From: UBA5314 sp964635975
GTDB lineage: Bacteria; Bacillota; Syntrophomonadia; Syntrophomonadales; Syntrophomonadaceae
Assembly (NCBI GenBank): GCA_964635975.1
Contig: CAZWPO010000054.1
Coordinates: 1 to 8,656, forward strand
Direction of reading: 5' to 3'
DNA length: 8,656 nucleotides
Below are positions 1 to 6,760 of the stretch, one piece after another. Each line of letters begins with the position of its first letter. The stretch's first letter is position 1. The translations under genes and the position numbers were made by a program. The notes beneath the pieces were generated by a model. That model did no database searches. It saw only the letters and a program-made list of their open reading frames with translations, and had not been told where the DNA came from.

Positions 1-11
1 AGGAGGTAACG

Positions 12-788
12 GTGTTGGAGTATACGGTGCAAAAGCTAGCAGGGATGGCAGGAATAAGCGGTAGGACGCTGAGATATTATGATGAAATTGGTATTCTCAA
101 GCCGGCGAGAACAAGTACGTCAGGGTATCGGGTCTACGGGCAAGCCGAGGTCGATCGGCTGCAGCAGATTCTTTTTTACCGCGAACTTGGGGTAAGCCTG
201 GAGGAGATCGGGCAAATATTGAATAGGCCGTCCTTTGACGCAGCCCTTGCACTGTTGCTGCATCGCGATAAGCTTCTTGAGAAGCGAAAACAACTGGACA
301 TATTGATAGACAATGTGGAAAAGAGCATTGCTTGTAAGGAAGGGAGAACTACCATGAGCGATAGAGAAAAATTCGAAGGCTTTAAACAGAAGATGATTGA
401 TGATAATGAAGAGCGCTACGGCAAAGAAGCCAGGGAAAAATTCGGCGACGAGCAGGTCGATGCCTCAAACCAGAAATTAAAAGAATTGACTCCGCAGCAG
501 TATGCCAAATTGGAAAAGCTCAGCAGCAGTGTTATGGAAACACTAAAGGCGGCTATGGTCGAAGGAGATCCATCCAGTGATATGGCGCAAAAGACCGCTG
601 ACCTGCACCGTCAATGGCTGGGCTTCTTCTGGAATGAATATAGCAGAGAAGCCCACGCCGGTTTAGCACGAATGTATGTAGATGATGAAAGGTTCAGACA
701 GTATTATGACCAGGTGCAGGTGGGAGCGGCAATGTTTCTCAGAGATGCTATTTTAATCTACACTGGTATGGATGACAGCGTCATTTGA
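12..788 (+). CDS. MerR-family transcriptional activator with TipAS drug-binding domain (TipA/Mta type)
   Basis: Predicted DNA-binding regulator of 258 aa, the usual length for TipA of Streptomyces and Mta of Bacillus. Residues 4-72 form the MerR winged helix-turn-helix, with the typical RTLRYYDEIGIL stretch, the SGYRVY wing and the second helix pair around residues 46-70. Residues about 76-107 form a charged dimerisation helix. Residues 115-258 are a TipAS-like alpha-helical ligand domain ending in the family-typical DERF...FLRDAI pattern. Members of this family bind hydrophobic drugs or thiopeptides and activate promoters with over-long -35/-10 spacers, often their own and those of efflux pumps. 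The start is GTG at 12 with AGGAGG at 1-6; TTG at 15 is an alternative. The only cysteine is residue 108, in the linker, so covalent thiopeptide capture in the TipAS domain is not expected. No efflux gene lies downstream in the window, so the target is unknown. The upstream promoter is outside the window. Confidence 0.93.
   Translation: MLEYTVQKLAGMAGISGRTLRYYDEIGILKPARTSTSGYRVYGQAEVDRLQQILFYRELGVSLEEIGQILNRPSFDAALALLLHRDKLLEKRKQLDILIDNVEKSIACKEGRTTMSDREKFEGFKQKMIDDNEERYGKEAREKFGDEQVDASNQKLKELTPQQYAKLEKLSSSVMETLKAAMVEGDPSSDMAQKTADLHRQWLGFFWNEYSREAHAGLARMYVDDERFRQYYDQVQVGAAMFLRDAILIYTGMDDSVI
336..346 (+). promoter_or_regulatory. Internal ribosome binding site for the short TipAS product
   Basis: AAGGAAGGGAG inside the MerR coding sequence, at the junction between the dimerisation helix and the TipAS domain. 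It matches the anti-Shine-Dalgarno sequence at least as well as most gene starts in this window and is correctly spaced from the ATG at 354. Confidence 0.5.
354..788 (+). CDS. Possible internal-start product: free TipAS domain (144 aa)
   Basis: An in-frame ATG at codon 115 of the MerR gene is preceded by a purine-rich ribosome binding site (AAGGAAGGGAG, 336-346) with seven bases between its AGGGAG and the ATG. Translation from it would give exactly the ligand-binding domain, 144 residues, without the DNA-binding part. In Streptomyces lividans tipA is known to make both the full TipAL protein and a separate 144-aa TipAS that sequesters the drug. The position of the start at the domain boundary and the strength of the site make the same arrangement likely here, but that it is used is inferred from sequence only. 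Confidence 0.5.
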   Translation: MSDREKFEGFKQKMIDDNEERYGKEAREKFGDEQVDASNQKLKELTPQQYAKLEKLSSSVMETLKAAMVEGDPSSDMAQKTADLHRQWLGFFWNEYSREAHAGLARMYVDDERFRQYYDQVQVGAAMFLRDAILIYTGMDDSVI

Positions 789-837
789 CATGCCATCAAA
801 ATACTATAGTTGAATTAATTTATAATTATCCCGCAAC

Positions 838-871
838 TGAGGGCAGTTTCATCAACTGCCCTCAATTCTTT
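838..871 (+). terminator. Rho-independent terminator after the MerR gene
   Basis: A perfect 11-bp stem, TGAGGGCAGTT (838-848) paired with AACTGCCCTCA (854-864), has a 5-nt loop and is followed by the T-rich ATTCTTT. It lies 50 nt after the MerR stop codon and ends that transcription unit before the kinase promoter. Confidence 0.88.
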
Positions 872-912
872 ACTGCTAAGTATCTGTTATTTCCAAGTTA
901 TTGCAGCGAAAT

Positions 913-921
913 TGGTATAAT
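913..921 (+). promoter_or_regulatory. Extended -10 promoter for the PAS histidine kinase gene
   Basis: TGGTATAAT fits the extended -10 consensus TGNTATAAT exactly. No good -35 hexamer is present at 16-18 nt (region around 893-898), which is common when an extended -10 is used. Transcription would start near 928, giving a leader of about 70 nt before the kinase start. Confidence 0.5.
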
Positions 922-996
922 ATTTGTAATAATGATGTTGCCAAACGAGTTAAAATGGTACATTTATTTCAATTGGTAACAGTATAAGGTGACAGC

Positions 997-2922
997 ATGA
1001 TGATTGATCATAAAAAAACTAAAGAGGAGATTCTTCTGGAAATAGCTGGACTATACAGGCAGCTGTCCAGGATGGAACAAGCTGAACCGACTGATAACAA
1101 TCCTGAGTCGGACGGCCTGCCTGATATGGTTTTACCTTTTTTGAAGGGTCCTTCAGCTCTATTTAAAGAGGCCATTGACACTTTCATCTTGATTGGTGAC
1201 GCAGAGGGCCGTATCGTCTATTTCAACGATGTGGCAGAACAGATTTCCGGCTATAGAGCTGATGAAGTGCTGGGTAGAGTAGGCTGGGACATTTTTATTG
1301 AACCGCAGGAAGCCCGGCACCTCAAGGAACTGGTCAGCAATAATGAAGTCGACCACGATAGAAAAGAACATATATGGGTGGCTAAAGACGGCAGCCGGAA
1401 GTATGTTAAGTGGCTTAGTTATGCCGACATCGATGGAGGAATGTACCACATCATCAAAGGAATAGATGTCAGTGAACACTGGAACACCCTGGCTTCCCTG
1501 GCAGAGAGCCGGGAGAGGTACCGAATGCTCTTTGAGTCTATGAGTGAGGGCTTCGGAGTTTTTGAGTTTGTCTATGGCGATCAAGGCCAGCTAATTGATG
1601 CGATGGTCATCGAAACCAATCCTGCTCTAGTTAATATGTTCAATGCCAGGTCCGATTTAGTCATTAACAGGAGTATTCGGGAGTTGTTCCCAACCGTAAC
1701 CCCGGACGATTTTGTGCGTTTTACTTATGCTGTTCAAAACGGATACCCCTTGCAATTCATAAATATTACCGCTCCCAGGCATAAATGGTTTGAAATTAAA
1801 GCTTACCCTCTGCACAAGGCCAATCAATACGCATTGATTATCAGGGATGTGAGTGAGCTAAAACTGATGCTGGAGAGATTGAGTGCTTCAGAAGAACGCT
1901 TTTACAAAGCATTTCACAACAGCCCGGAAATGATGACTATCGTCAGGATGAGTGATGATGTTTTTCTGGAAGCCAACCAGCAGTTTTTGGAAAACTTTGA
2001 GTACAGCAGGCAGGAAATAGCTGAAATTAAACCTGCCGACCTGCTGAGTTCCGGGCAGGAAGAGCTGTACAACAAAGTAATAAGCGACCTGAACGAGCGG
2101 ATAACCCTCAAGAATGTTGAACTGCAATTTGCGACAAAAACAGGTCGGGTGCTCACGGCTATTTGTTCCTTTCAAGTTATTACTCTTAATGATCAGAGCT
2201 GCCGCCTGGTAGTGTTGAAGGACATCACGAAAGAAAAACAACTGGAAAAAGAATTGATGCGGCTGGATCGCCTGCACCTGGTGGGGGAGATGGCTGCTTC
2301 AATCGGGCACGAGATCCGCAATCCGATGACCTCGGTCCGAGGCTTTCTGCAGATGATGAGTATGGAAGATTCCAAACCCGAAAAGCAGGAATACTATGCA
2401 TTGATGATCGAGGAAATTGACCGGGCTAATGCGATTATTACGGAGTTTTTAAGTATGGCCAGGGGAAAAGCTGTAGTACTCGAACCCAAAAATTTGAACA
2501 GCATTGTTCAGGCAATCTATCCCATGATAAAAGCTGAATCCTTGATGAACAACAAAGAAGTCAGGCTGGATATTAGAAAGCTTCCGCCGCTGATGCTGGA
2601 CGAGAAGGAAATACGCCAGCTGGTTCTGAACCTGGCGCGCAACGGGTTGGAGGCAATGGAAGCAGGCGGCACTGTTGTAATAGGTTCCAGAGCTGAGGAA
2701 TCTGATTGTATTCTATATTTTCAGGATGAGGGAGAGGGCTTCGCTCCAGAAATGATCTCGAAGGCAGGGACGCCTTTCACCAGTAATAAAGATAATGGCA
2801 TTGGTCTCGGACTGGCGGTCTGTTACAGCATAGCTGAGCGTCATAATGCCAGGATAGAAATCGATACCGGCTATCAGGGCACAACGGTGTCAGTTAGATT
2901 CCCTCATATTGCGGGCGAATGA
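997..2922 (+). CDS. Soluble three-PAS sensor histidine kinase (orphan, sporulation-kinase type)
   Basis: Predicted cytoplasmic sensor kinase of 641 aa with no membrane segment or signal peptide. A short charged helix (about residues 6-28) is followed by PAS domains at about 53-162, 172-288 and 298-412. The HisKA domain has its phospho-acceptor H438 in GHEIRNP. The ATPase domain has an N box with N545 and N549, a G1 box DEGEGF at 577-582, an F box TPFTSNK at 592-598 and a G2 box GIGLGLA at 601-607. All catalytic motifs are intact. The start is ATG at 997 or the adjacent ATG at 1000; AAGGTG at 986-991 is spaced 5 nt from the first and 8 nt from the second, so 1000 may be preferred. There is no response regulator gene next to it. 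Orphan soluble PAS kinases of this build in Firmicutes often feed Spo0A or the sporulation phosphorelay, but this is inference. The PAS ligands cannot be read from the sequence. Confidence 0.93.
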   Translation: MMIDHKKTKEEILLEIAGLYRQLSRMEQAEPTDNNPESDGLPDMVLPFLKGPSALFKEAIDTFILIGDAEGRIVYFNDVAEQISGYRADEVLGRVGWDIFIEPQEARHLKELVSNNEVDHDRKEHIWVAKDGSRKYVKWLSYADIDGGMYHIIKGIDVSEHWNTLASLAESRERYRMLFESMSEGFGVFEFVYGDQGQLIDAMVIETNPALVNMFNARSDLVINRSIRELFPTVTPDDFVRFTYAVQNGYPLQFINITAPRHKWFEIKAYPLHKANQYALIIRDVSELKLMLERLSASEERFYKAFHNSPEMMTIVRMSDDVFLEANQQFLENFEYSRQEIAEIKPADLLSSGQEELYNKVISDLNERITLKNVELQFATKTGRVLTAICSFQVITLNDQSCRLVVLKDITKEKQLEKELMRLDRLHLVGEMAASIGHEIRNPMTSVRGFLQMMSMEDSKPEKQEYYALMIEEIDRANAIITEFLSMARGKAVVLEPKNLNSIVQAIYPMIKAESLMNNKEVRLDIRKLPPLMLDEKEIRQLVLNLARNGLEAMEAGGTVVIGSRAEESDCILYFQDEGEGFAPEMISKAGTPFTSNKDNGIGLGLAVCYSIAERHNARIEIDTGYQGTTVSVRFPHIAGE

Positions 2923-2961
2923 GATCTTCGCTCACTTAGTCCGGGCTTGCTCATAAAGTGA

Positions 2962-2983
2962 AGGGCTACGGGGACCTAGCCCT
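2962..2983. terminator. Weak hairpin between the convergent kinase and reductase genes
   Basis: AGGGCTA (2962-2968) pairs with TAGCCCT (2977-2983) around an 8-nt loop, and the stem includes part of the reductase stop codon. A second 7-bp hairpin with one G-T pair (2913-2919 with 2927-2933) overlaps the kinase stop. Neither is followed by a T-run on either strand, so intrinsic termination here is doubtful even though one would expect it between convergent genes. Confidence 0.25.
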
Positions 2984-4124
2984 GACCAAGGGCTGCCCAC
3001 ACTTTAAATATCCATTCTCTGATGGGGATCTGCTGCGGACATATGAGCTCGCACTGGTTGCATTCTGTGCAGTTATGGGCGCGTTCCGCTTCAGGCAGGA
3101 AGCTCTGGTAGGTCATCTTCGCCATCCCCATGTCGTTGAACATGAACCCGTGATTGTAGATCTCAAAGTTCTTGGGTATATTAACGCCGTGAATGCAGGG
3201 CATGCAATAGCCGCATTTAGTGCAGGGTATAGCGGTGCGTTCTTCGAATTTCCTGCGCACCTTCTCGATAAAGTCAATCTCTTCATTGGTTAAGGTTCCG
3301 ATACAGGAGTTGCTGGCTGATTGAAGGTTTTCTTCGAGCTGTTTTTGTGAACTCATGCCGCTTAAAACCATACTCACCTGAGGCTGGTTCCAAAGCCACT
3401 TCAAGGCCCATTCAGCTGGAGAATACCGGCTTCCTTCCGAGCTGAAGAGTTCTGCAACCGGAGCTGGAGGATTGGCTAGTTTTCCGCCCAGTAAAGGTTC
3501 CATTACGATGACAGCCAGGCCTTTGACATCTGCATAAAGGAGGCCGAAGCGCCCGGCCTGGTTCTGCTCGTCCATGTAGTTGTACTGGATCTGGCAGAAG
3601 GTCCATCCATGGTAAGCATCCACAATCTGCTGAAAGAATTCAAGCTCATCGTGAAAGGAGAAGCCCAAATAGCCTATCCGGCCGTCTTTGACAGCTGCTT
3701 CGGCTCTTTCGATAATATTCTGCTTGAGAACGATATTTTCCCAGGTTTTTCTGTTCAGACCGTGTAGAAGATAGAAGTCGATATGGTCTGTCTGCATTCG
3801 AGCCAGCTGTTCATTAAGGTATTTATCAAAGTCTGCCGGGGATTTGATAAACCAGACCGGAGATTTGGTGGCCAGCTTTACTCGGCCCCGGTAGCCTTCA
3901 TGGAGAGCTTTACCGACTACAATTTCACTATTTCCAGCATGATAGGGATAGGCTGTGTCAATGTAGTTCACTCCCTGATCAATAGCATAGCGTATGATTC
4001 TGATAGATTCTTTTTCATCAATATTCCCACTAAACGGCTTTCCGTCCATGGTGGGAAGGCGCATAGCTCCAAAACCAAGCGCTGAAGCCTTCCAATCAAG
4101 TTTCCCGAAATCGCGGTACTGCAT
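2976..4124 (-). CDS. Aldo/keto reductase with C-terminal ferredoxin-like [4Fe-4S] domain
   Basis: Predicted NAD(P)H-type oxidoreductase of 382 aa. The first 290 or so residues form an aldo/keto reductase barrel with the expected catalytic tetrad: D56 and Y61 (in DTAYPY), K87 (ATKSP) and H121 (LLHGL). The C-terminal 90 residues carry two cysteine motifs, C301-X2-C-X2-C-X2-C310 and C352-X2-C-X2-C-X3-C362-P, typical of ferredoxin-like domains holding two [4Fe-4S] clusters. This fused family is common in strict anaerobes, where the clusters probably pass electrons to or from ferredoxin. The physiological substrate is not known. The start chosen is ATG at 4124, because AGGAG lies 5 nt upstream of it on the minus strand and the family sequence begins at MQYRDFGK; the open frame extends upstream to 4211 but runs into the neighbouring terminator. 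It is convergent with the kinase gene and separated by a terminator from the upstream same-strand gene, so it is probably monocistronic. Confidence 0.95.
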   Translation of the reverse strand: MQYRDFGKLDWKASALGFGAMRLPTMDGKPFSGNIDEKESIRIIRYAIDQGVNYIDTAYPYHAGNSEIVVGKALHEGYRGRVKLATKSPVWFIKSPADFDKYLNEQLARMQTDHIDFYLLHGLNRKTWENIVLKQNIIERAEAAVKDGRIGYLGFSFHDELEFFQQIVDAYHGWTFCQIQYNYMDEQNQAGRFGLLYADVKGLAVIVMEPLLGGKLANPPAPVAELFSSEGSRYSPAEWALKWLWNQPQVSMVLSGMSSQKQLEENLQSASNSCIGTLTNEEIDFIEKVRRKFEERTAIPCTKCGYCMPCIHGVNIPKNFEIYNHGFMFNDMGMAKMTYQSFLPEAERAHNCTECNQCELICPQQIPIREWIFKVWAALGQG

Positions 4125-4156
4125 AGCATCTCCTGCTTTCAATAATAGTCTATTTA

Positions 4157-4183
4157 ATTTTAACCCAATTTTGCTAAAGGCAA
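4157..4183 (-). promoter_or_regulatory. Candidate promoter of the aldo/keto reductase gene
   Basis: Read on the minus strand, TTGCCT (4183-4178) and TAAAAT (4162-4157) are separated by 15 nt, about 35 nt upstream of the reductase start. The match is moderate and the spacer short. A promoter is nevertheless needed here, because a strong terminator lies just upstream. Confidence 0.3.
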
Positions 4184-4192
4184 TAATTGGGT
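4163..4192. repeat. Inverted repeat over the reductase promoter region
   Basis: ACCCAATTTTGC (4163-4174) pairs with GCAATAATTGGGT (4180-4192), 12 pairs with one bulged T (4184) and a 5-nt loop. It covers the proposed -35 and spacer of the reductase promoter. As DNA it could be a dyad operator. It lacks a following T-run on either strand, so it is not a normal terminator. Confidence 0.5.
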
Positions 4193-4193
4193 C

Positions 4194-4224
4194 AAAAGAA
4201 AAAGCCTCCAATACCCTGGAGGCT
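4194..4224 (-). terminator. Rho-independent terminator of the YcdB/SLH gene
   Basis: On the minus strand an 8-bp GC-rich stem, AGCCTCCA (4224-4217) with TGGAGGCT (4210-4203), and a 6-nt loop is followed directly by TTTTTCTTTTGA. It lies 26 nt after the stop codon of the surface protein gene and separates it from the reductase gene. Confidence 0.9.
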
Positions 4225-4250
4225 CTGTTTAAGCAGATAGCAACTATTTC

Positions 4251-6428
4251 TTATGGTTCTACGCGCAGTGCTCGGACCAACGCCGAGGCCGCTTCGGCAC
4301 GGCTTACGGTATGGCCGGGATCAAAGTTGACGCCGTCTCCGCTTATGACTCCCAGGCCATTGCAGAGGGCAGCGTAAGCGAGAAGCCCTTCCGGCCAGGA
4401 ATCGGCATCGGCATAGGGGACCTGGTATATCCCCTGGGCATGGGTGGCGCGTTCCAGGTTAAGAAAGCGGACCATGAACCTCGCCAGTATTTCCCGGGAT
4501 ACAGCCTCCCCGGCCTTGAGATCTTCCTTGAGCCATCCGCGGGAGCGGGCCTGACTCATGACCTGATCATCATTCAATCCTTCAAAGCCCCAGTCGCTGC
4601 TCTTTAACATAGCCCTTAAGAGCGATACCACCGACACATTTTCATCCGGGTGGAATGATGTGCCATACTCCCCGAATAAGCCGGCTTGACCGAGCAGTGT
4701 GATTTCGGCGGCGGCAAAATTATTCTCGATGTCATTAAAAACCAGAGCGCGGTGCTGCTTGGCCGGATTTCCCTGCCAGTCCAAAAGCTGGCCGTTTTTT
4801 GCATCGAGGATGGTATAAGCTCCTCCCTCTGATAGGGGCTGATAGACCAGGTGGATTTTTCCAGGTGCGTCATAATTGCTTTCCTGGTAATAAGACAGGG
4901 TCAGGGGCCGTGAATTCAGAAAAGCATCCACAGCCTGCTGGCTGCTCAAGATATTGTCTTTGCTCGGGAAATCAAGGTTCTCCCAGCTCAAATTGTATTC
5001 GATGACCCGCTGGTTCACCGCATCCACCCGCACTGAGATATAATTGCCGTAAAAGGGAACCTGATTTACCACGCGACGGTATTCGAAATACTGCTGGGAA
5101 GGTTTTGACGATGAGTCCTCCTGCGCTGCCCATAACCTCTGCTCCGCTTCAAAGTACCTGGTGCTAGAGAAGCGCTCGGGCTGAACCTGGCGCAGGAATT
5201 TTTCGCCGATGGATCGGGCGGCCTCTCGGTCGATTATTCCTGGCTCGCTGCCATAATCCGGGTAGTAAGTATAGAAGCTTAAAAGCTCTCCATTCTGAGC
5301 GTTGACCATAGCGTGTATAGATTCCCCATCCCCTTTGTCGTCCGGGGAACCAGAACTCCAGGAGAGGTTCCATACATGGGTAGCCAGGCCTCCGGTTTGC
5401 GACATGAGGTTGGCTTGCTTGAGGGACAATCCGGAGGGGATGTTTATCCATTTCTGAACGGCTTCCAGAGCCTGGTTCTGGCTGATAAGCCGGGTGGTCT
5501 TTTCTATTTCTTTAATTTCTTCATCGCTCAGGACATTATTCTCGACTTGAGATATCTGCTTGGCCTGGTCCATAGCCAGGATGCCTGCTCCATCGCCTCC
5601 AAACCCATAACGATCAATGTTATCAGTCATTTCTAGCGGCTTTCCGCTAAGAGCATCGATTATACCACCCGAGCGGTGAAGCAGTTGATACACTAAAAGC
5701 ACCGCTGGTTTTTCTCCGCTAGCCAGAGGAATGGTCCTGAAAGGACGTATATATGAAAGTTCCAGCATTCCAGCCTGAGAAAAGGCCTGAATCGCCTGTT
5801 GTGAACTTATTGCGCTGGATGCATCGGGAAGAGCAGCTTTGGTCCAGTTCAACTGGTAGCTTGATATGGAACCGTCATCGCTGCGGACCATTATAGTGAC
5901 GCCATCGTTGGGAAAGGGCAGTCCTTGTGCAATCCTCTGCCAGCGGATAGTGTAATTGCCGGGGCCGTAGCTGCTAATGGGCAGCGTATCATCTTCTCCG
6001 GATACTAGCTGAAGTTCGCCTATATAGCGGGAGGCCAGACGGTTCATAAGCTCGGTGGCACTGGCCTGCGCTTCTATCCTGGAGATCTTCGGTATTTGTG
6101 CAGATGGGGTGGCCGTCCAATTGTTTCTCCATAAATTAATAGAGATGATTTCACCAGTCAGGGTGTCAACCTGAGCATCAAAACTTCCCCCTGCTCCTTC
6201 ATCGGCCATCCAATTCAAGGTCCAGGAGGTGTTGCCGTTGGAGCTCGAGTAGCCTGATCGAAAGTCTTTAAATTCCGGAGGTATATTGAAATTGTCTTTA
6301 ACCAGGTTGATCGCCTGTTCCAGCGAGACAGTCGAGTCCTCTGACGCCTGGATCAGGCCGGGTTGACTGGTGATCAACACTAAAATCGCAAGAAGCAAGC
6401 AGGCTGCAAAGGGCCTCCTCTTTAACAT
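4251..6428 (-). CDS. Secreted YcdB/YcdC-repeat protein with C-terminal SLH domains
   Basis: Predicted surface protein of 725 aa. The N-terminus is a Sec signal peptide: positive KRR, hydrophobic residues about 7-20, and a likely cut after IQA at residue 28. The body contains two tandem PepSY/YcdB-like units, about residues 35-265 and 315-550. Each has an extracellular beta pattern with W-rich strands (SWTLNW and VWNLSW; YQLNW and YNLSW) and a recurring short DA-x-NG or DTLTG turn. The C-terminus has about three SLH modules, roughly 568-612, 620-660 and 672-722. The last is the best, with an FDPG stretch and SRAEAASALVRAL. SLH modules bind secondary cell-wall polymer, so the protein is probably held at the wall or S-layer. 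The function of the YcdB units is unknown. The start is ATG at 6428, because AAGGAG lies 8 nt upstream; an in-frame TTG at 6449 would overlap that site. It is divergent from citrate synthase and transcribed alone. Confidence 0.85.
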   Translation of the reverse strand: MLKRRPFAACLLLAILVLITSQPGLIQASEDSTVSLEQAINLVKDNFNIPPEFKDFRSGYSSSNGNTSWTLNWMADEGAGGSFDAQVDTLTGEIISINLWRNNWTATPSAQIPKISRIEAQASATELMNRLASRYIGELQLVSGEDDTLPISSYGPGNYTIRWQRIAQGLPFPNDGVTIMVRSDDGSISSYQLNWTKAALPDASSAISSQQAIQAFSQAGMLELSYIRPFRTIPLASGEKPAVLLVYQLLHRSGGIIDALSGKPLEMTDNIDRYGFGGDGAGILAMDQAKQISQVENNVLSDEEIKEIEKTTRLISQNQALEAVQKWINIPSGLSLKQANLMSQTGGLATHVWNLSWSSGSPDDKGDGESIHAMVNAQNGELLSFYTYYPDYGSEPGIIDREAARSIGEKFLRQVQPERFSSTRYFEAEQRLWAAQEDSSSKPSQQYFEYRRVVNQVPFYGNYISVRVDAVNQRVIEYNLSWENLDFPSKDNILSSQQAVDAFLNSRPLTLSYYQESNYDAPGKIHLVYQPLSEGGAYTILDAKNGQLLDWQGNPAKQHRALVFNDIENNFAAAEITLLGQAGLFGEYGTSFHPDENVSVVSLLRAMLKSSDWGFEGLNDDQVMSQARSRGWLKEDLKAGEAVSREILARFMVRFLNLERATHAQGIYQVPYADADSWPEGLLAYAALCNGLGVISGDGVNFDPGHTVSRAEAASALVRALRVEP

Positions 6429-6466
6429 CTTCTCATCTCCTTCTCCCAAATTTTTTGAGCGTAGTT

Positions 6467-6472
6467 ATTATA
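6467..6472 (-). promoter_or_regulatory. Candidate -10 element of the YcdB/SLH gene
   Basis: A perfect TATAAT on the minus strand (6472-6467) lies 38 nt upstream of the ATG at 6428, which would give a short leader. The sequence 16-18 nt further upstream (TTAGTG/ATTAGT) is a poor -35, so the promoter may be weak or need an activator. Confidence 0.35.
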
Positions 6473-6502
6473 TCCTCCTCTCCGAAAGCACTAATGTTCA
6501 TG

Positions 6503-6528
6503 CCTCGCAAAGAGTTAGTTTGACGAGG
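6503..6528. repeat. Inverted repeat in the divergent intergenic region
   Basis: CCTCGCAAA (6503-6511) pairs with TTTGACGAGG (6519-6528) with one bulged A (6523) and a 7-nt centre. It lies just upstream of the minus-strand -10 region. No T-run follows on either strand, so a protein-binding dyad is more likely than a terminator. Confidence 0.4.
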
Positions 6529-6760
6529 ACAACAGATAAGCAATATATGTATAATGCACCAATAAATAGTACGTTGTATCAATGGCAAAACTTTCACAAA
6601 AGGTGCGGGGACCGAAAAATACAAGAGATATATGCTGTCGAGTATGAAGGTACTATGGTGTCGGGTTTTAAAAAGCTGTCACTTGCCTTAAGATTAGTAT
6701 AACCTTTTCGAGTATCATTTTTTGATTATCATGTCATTTCTCTGGAGGGCATAAACATTG

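Noticed and set aside
785..979. 64-codon plus-strand frame after the MerR gene, starting at TTG
   Set aside because: It has no ribosome binding site, runs straight through the strong terminator at 838-871 and the kinase promoter, and codes for a low-complexity aromatic peptide.
1159..2375. Several minus-strand frames inside the kinase gene
   Set aside because: They lie opposite a fully intact histidine kinase with all its motifs and have no plausible starts or domains.
4125..4211. 29-codon N-terminal extension of the reductase
   Set aside because: The extension would start inside the upstream gene's terminator hairpin. The homologous sequence begins at MQYRDFGK, which has its own AGGAG.
2958..4377. 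Plus-strand frames opposite the aldo/keto reductase gene and its upstream region
   Set aside because: They mirror a coding sequence with a complete catalytic tetrad and cluster cysteines, and have no ribosome binding sites or recognisable products.
6370..6546. Plus-strand frame overlapping the start of the surface protein gene and running into the intergenic region
   Set aside because: Its first part is antisense to the signal peptide coding region and it has no start signal. Only the later part from the ATG at 6547 is kept as a low-interest possibility.
6581..6680. Resemblance to a cyclic-di-GMP-I riboswitch (GGCAAAAC ... GGGGACC ... GTCGGGTTTT)
   Set aside because: The order of short blocks is faintly similar, but the invariant GACGCAAAG-type core is missing, as is the conserved tetraloop receptor pattern, so I do not call it.
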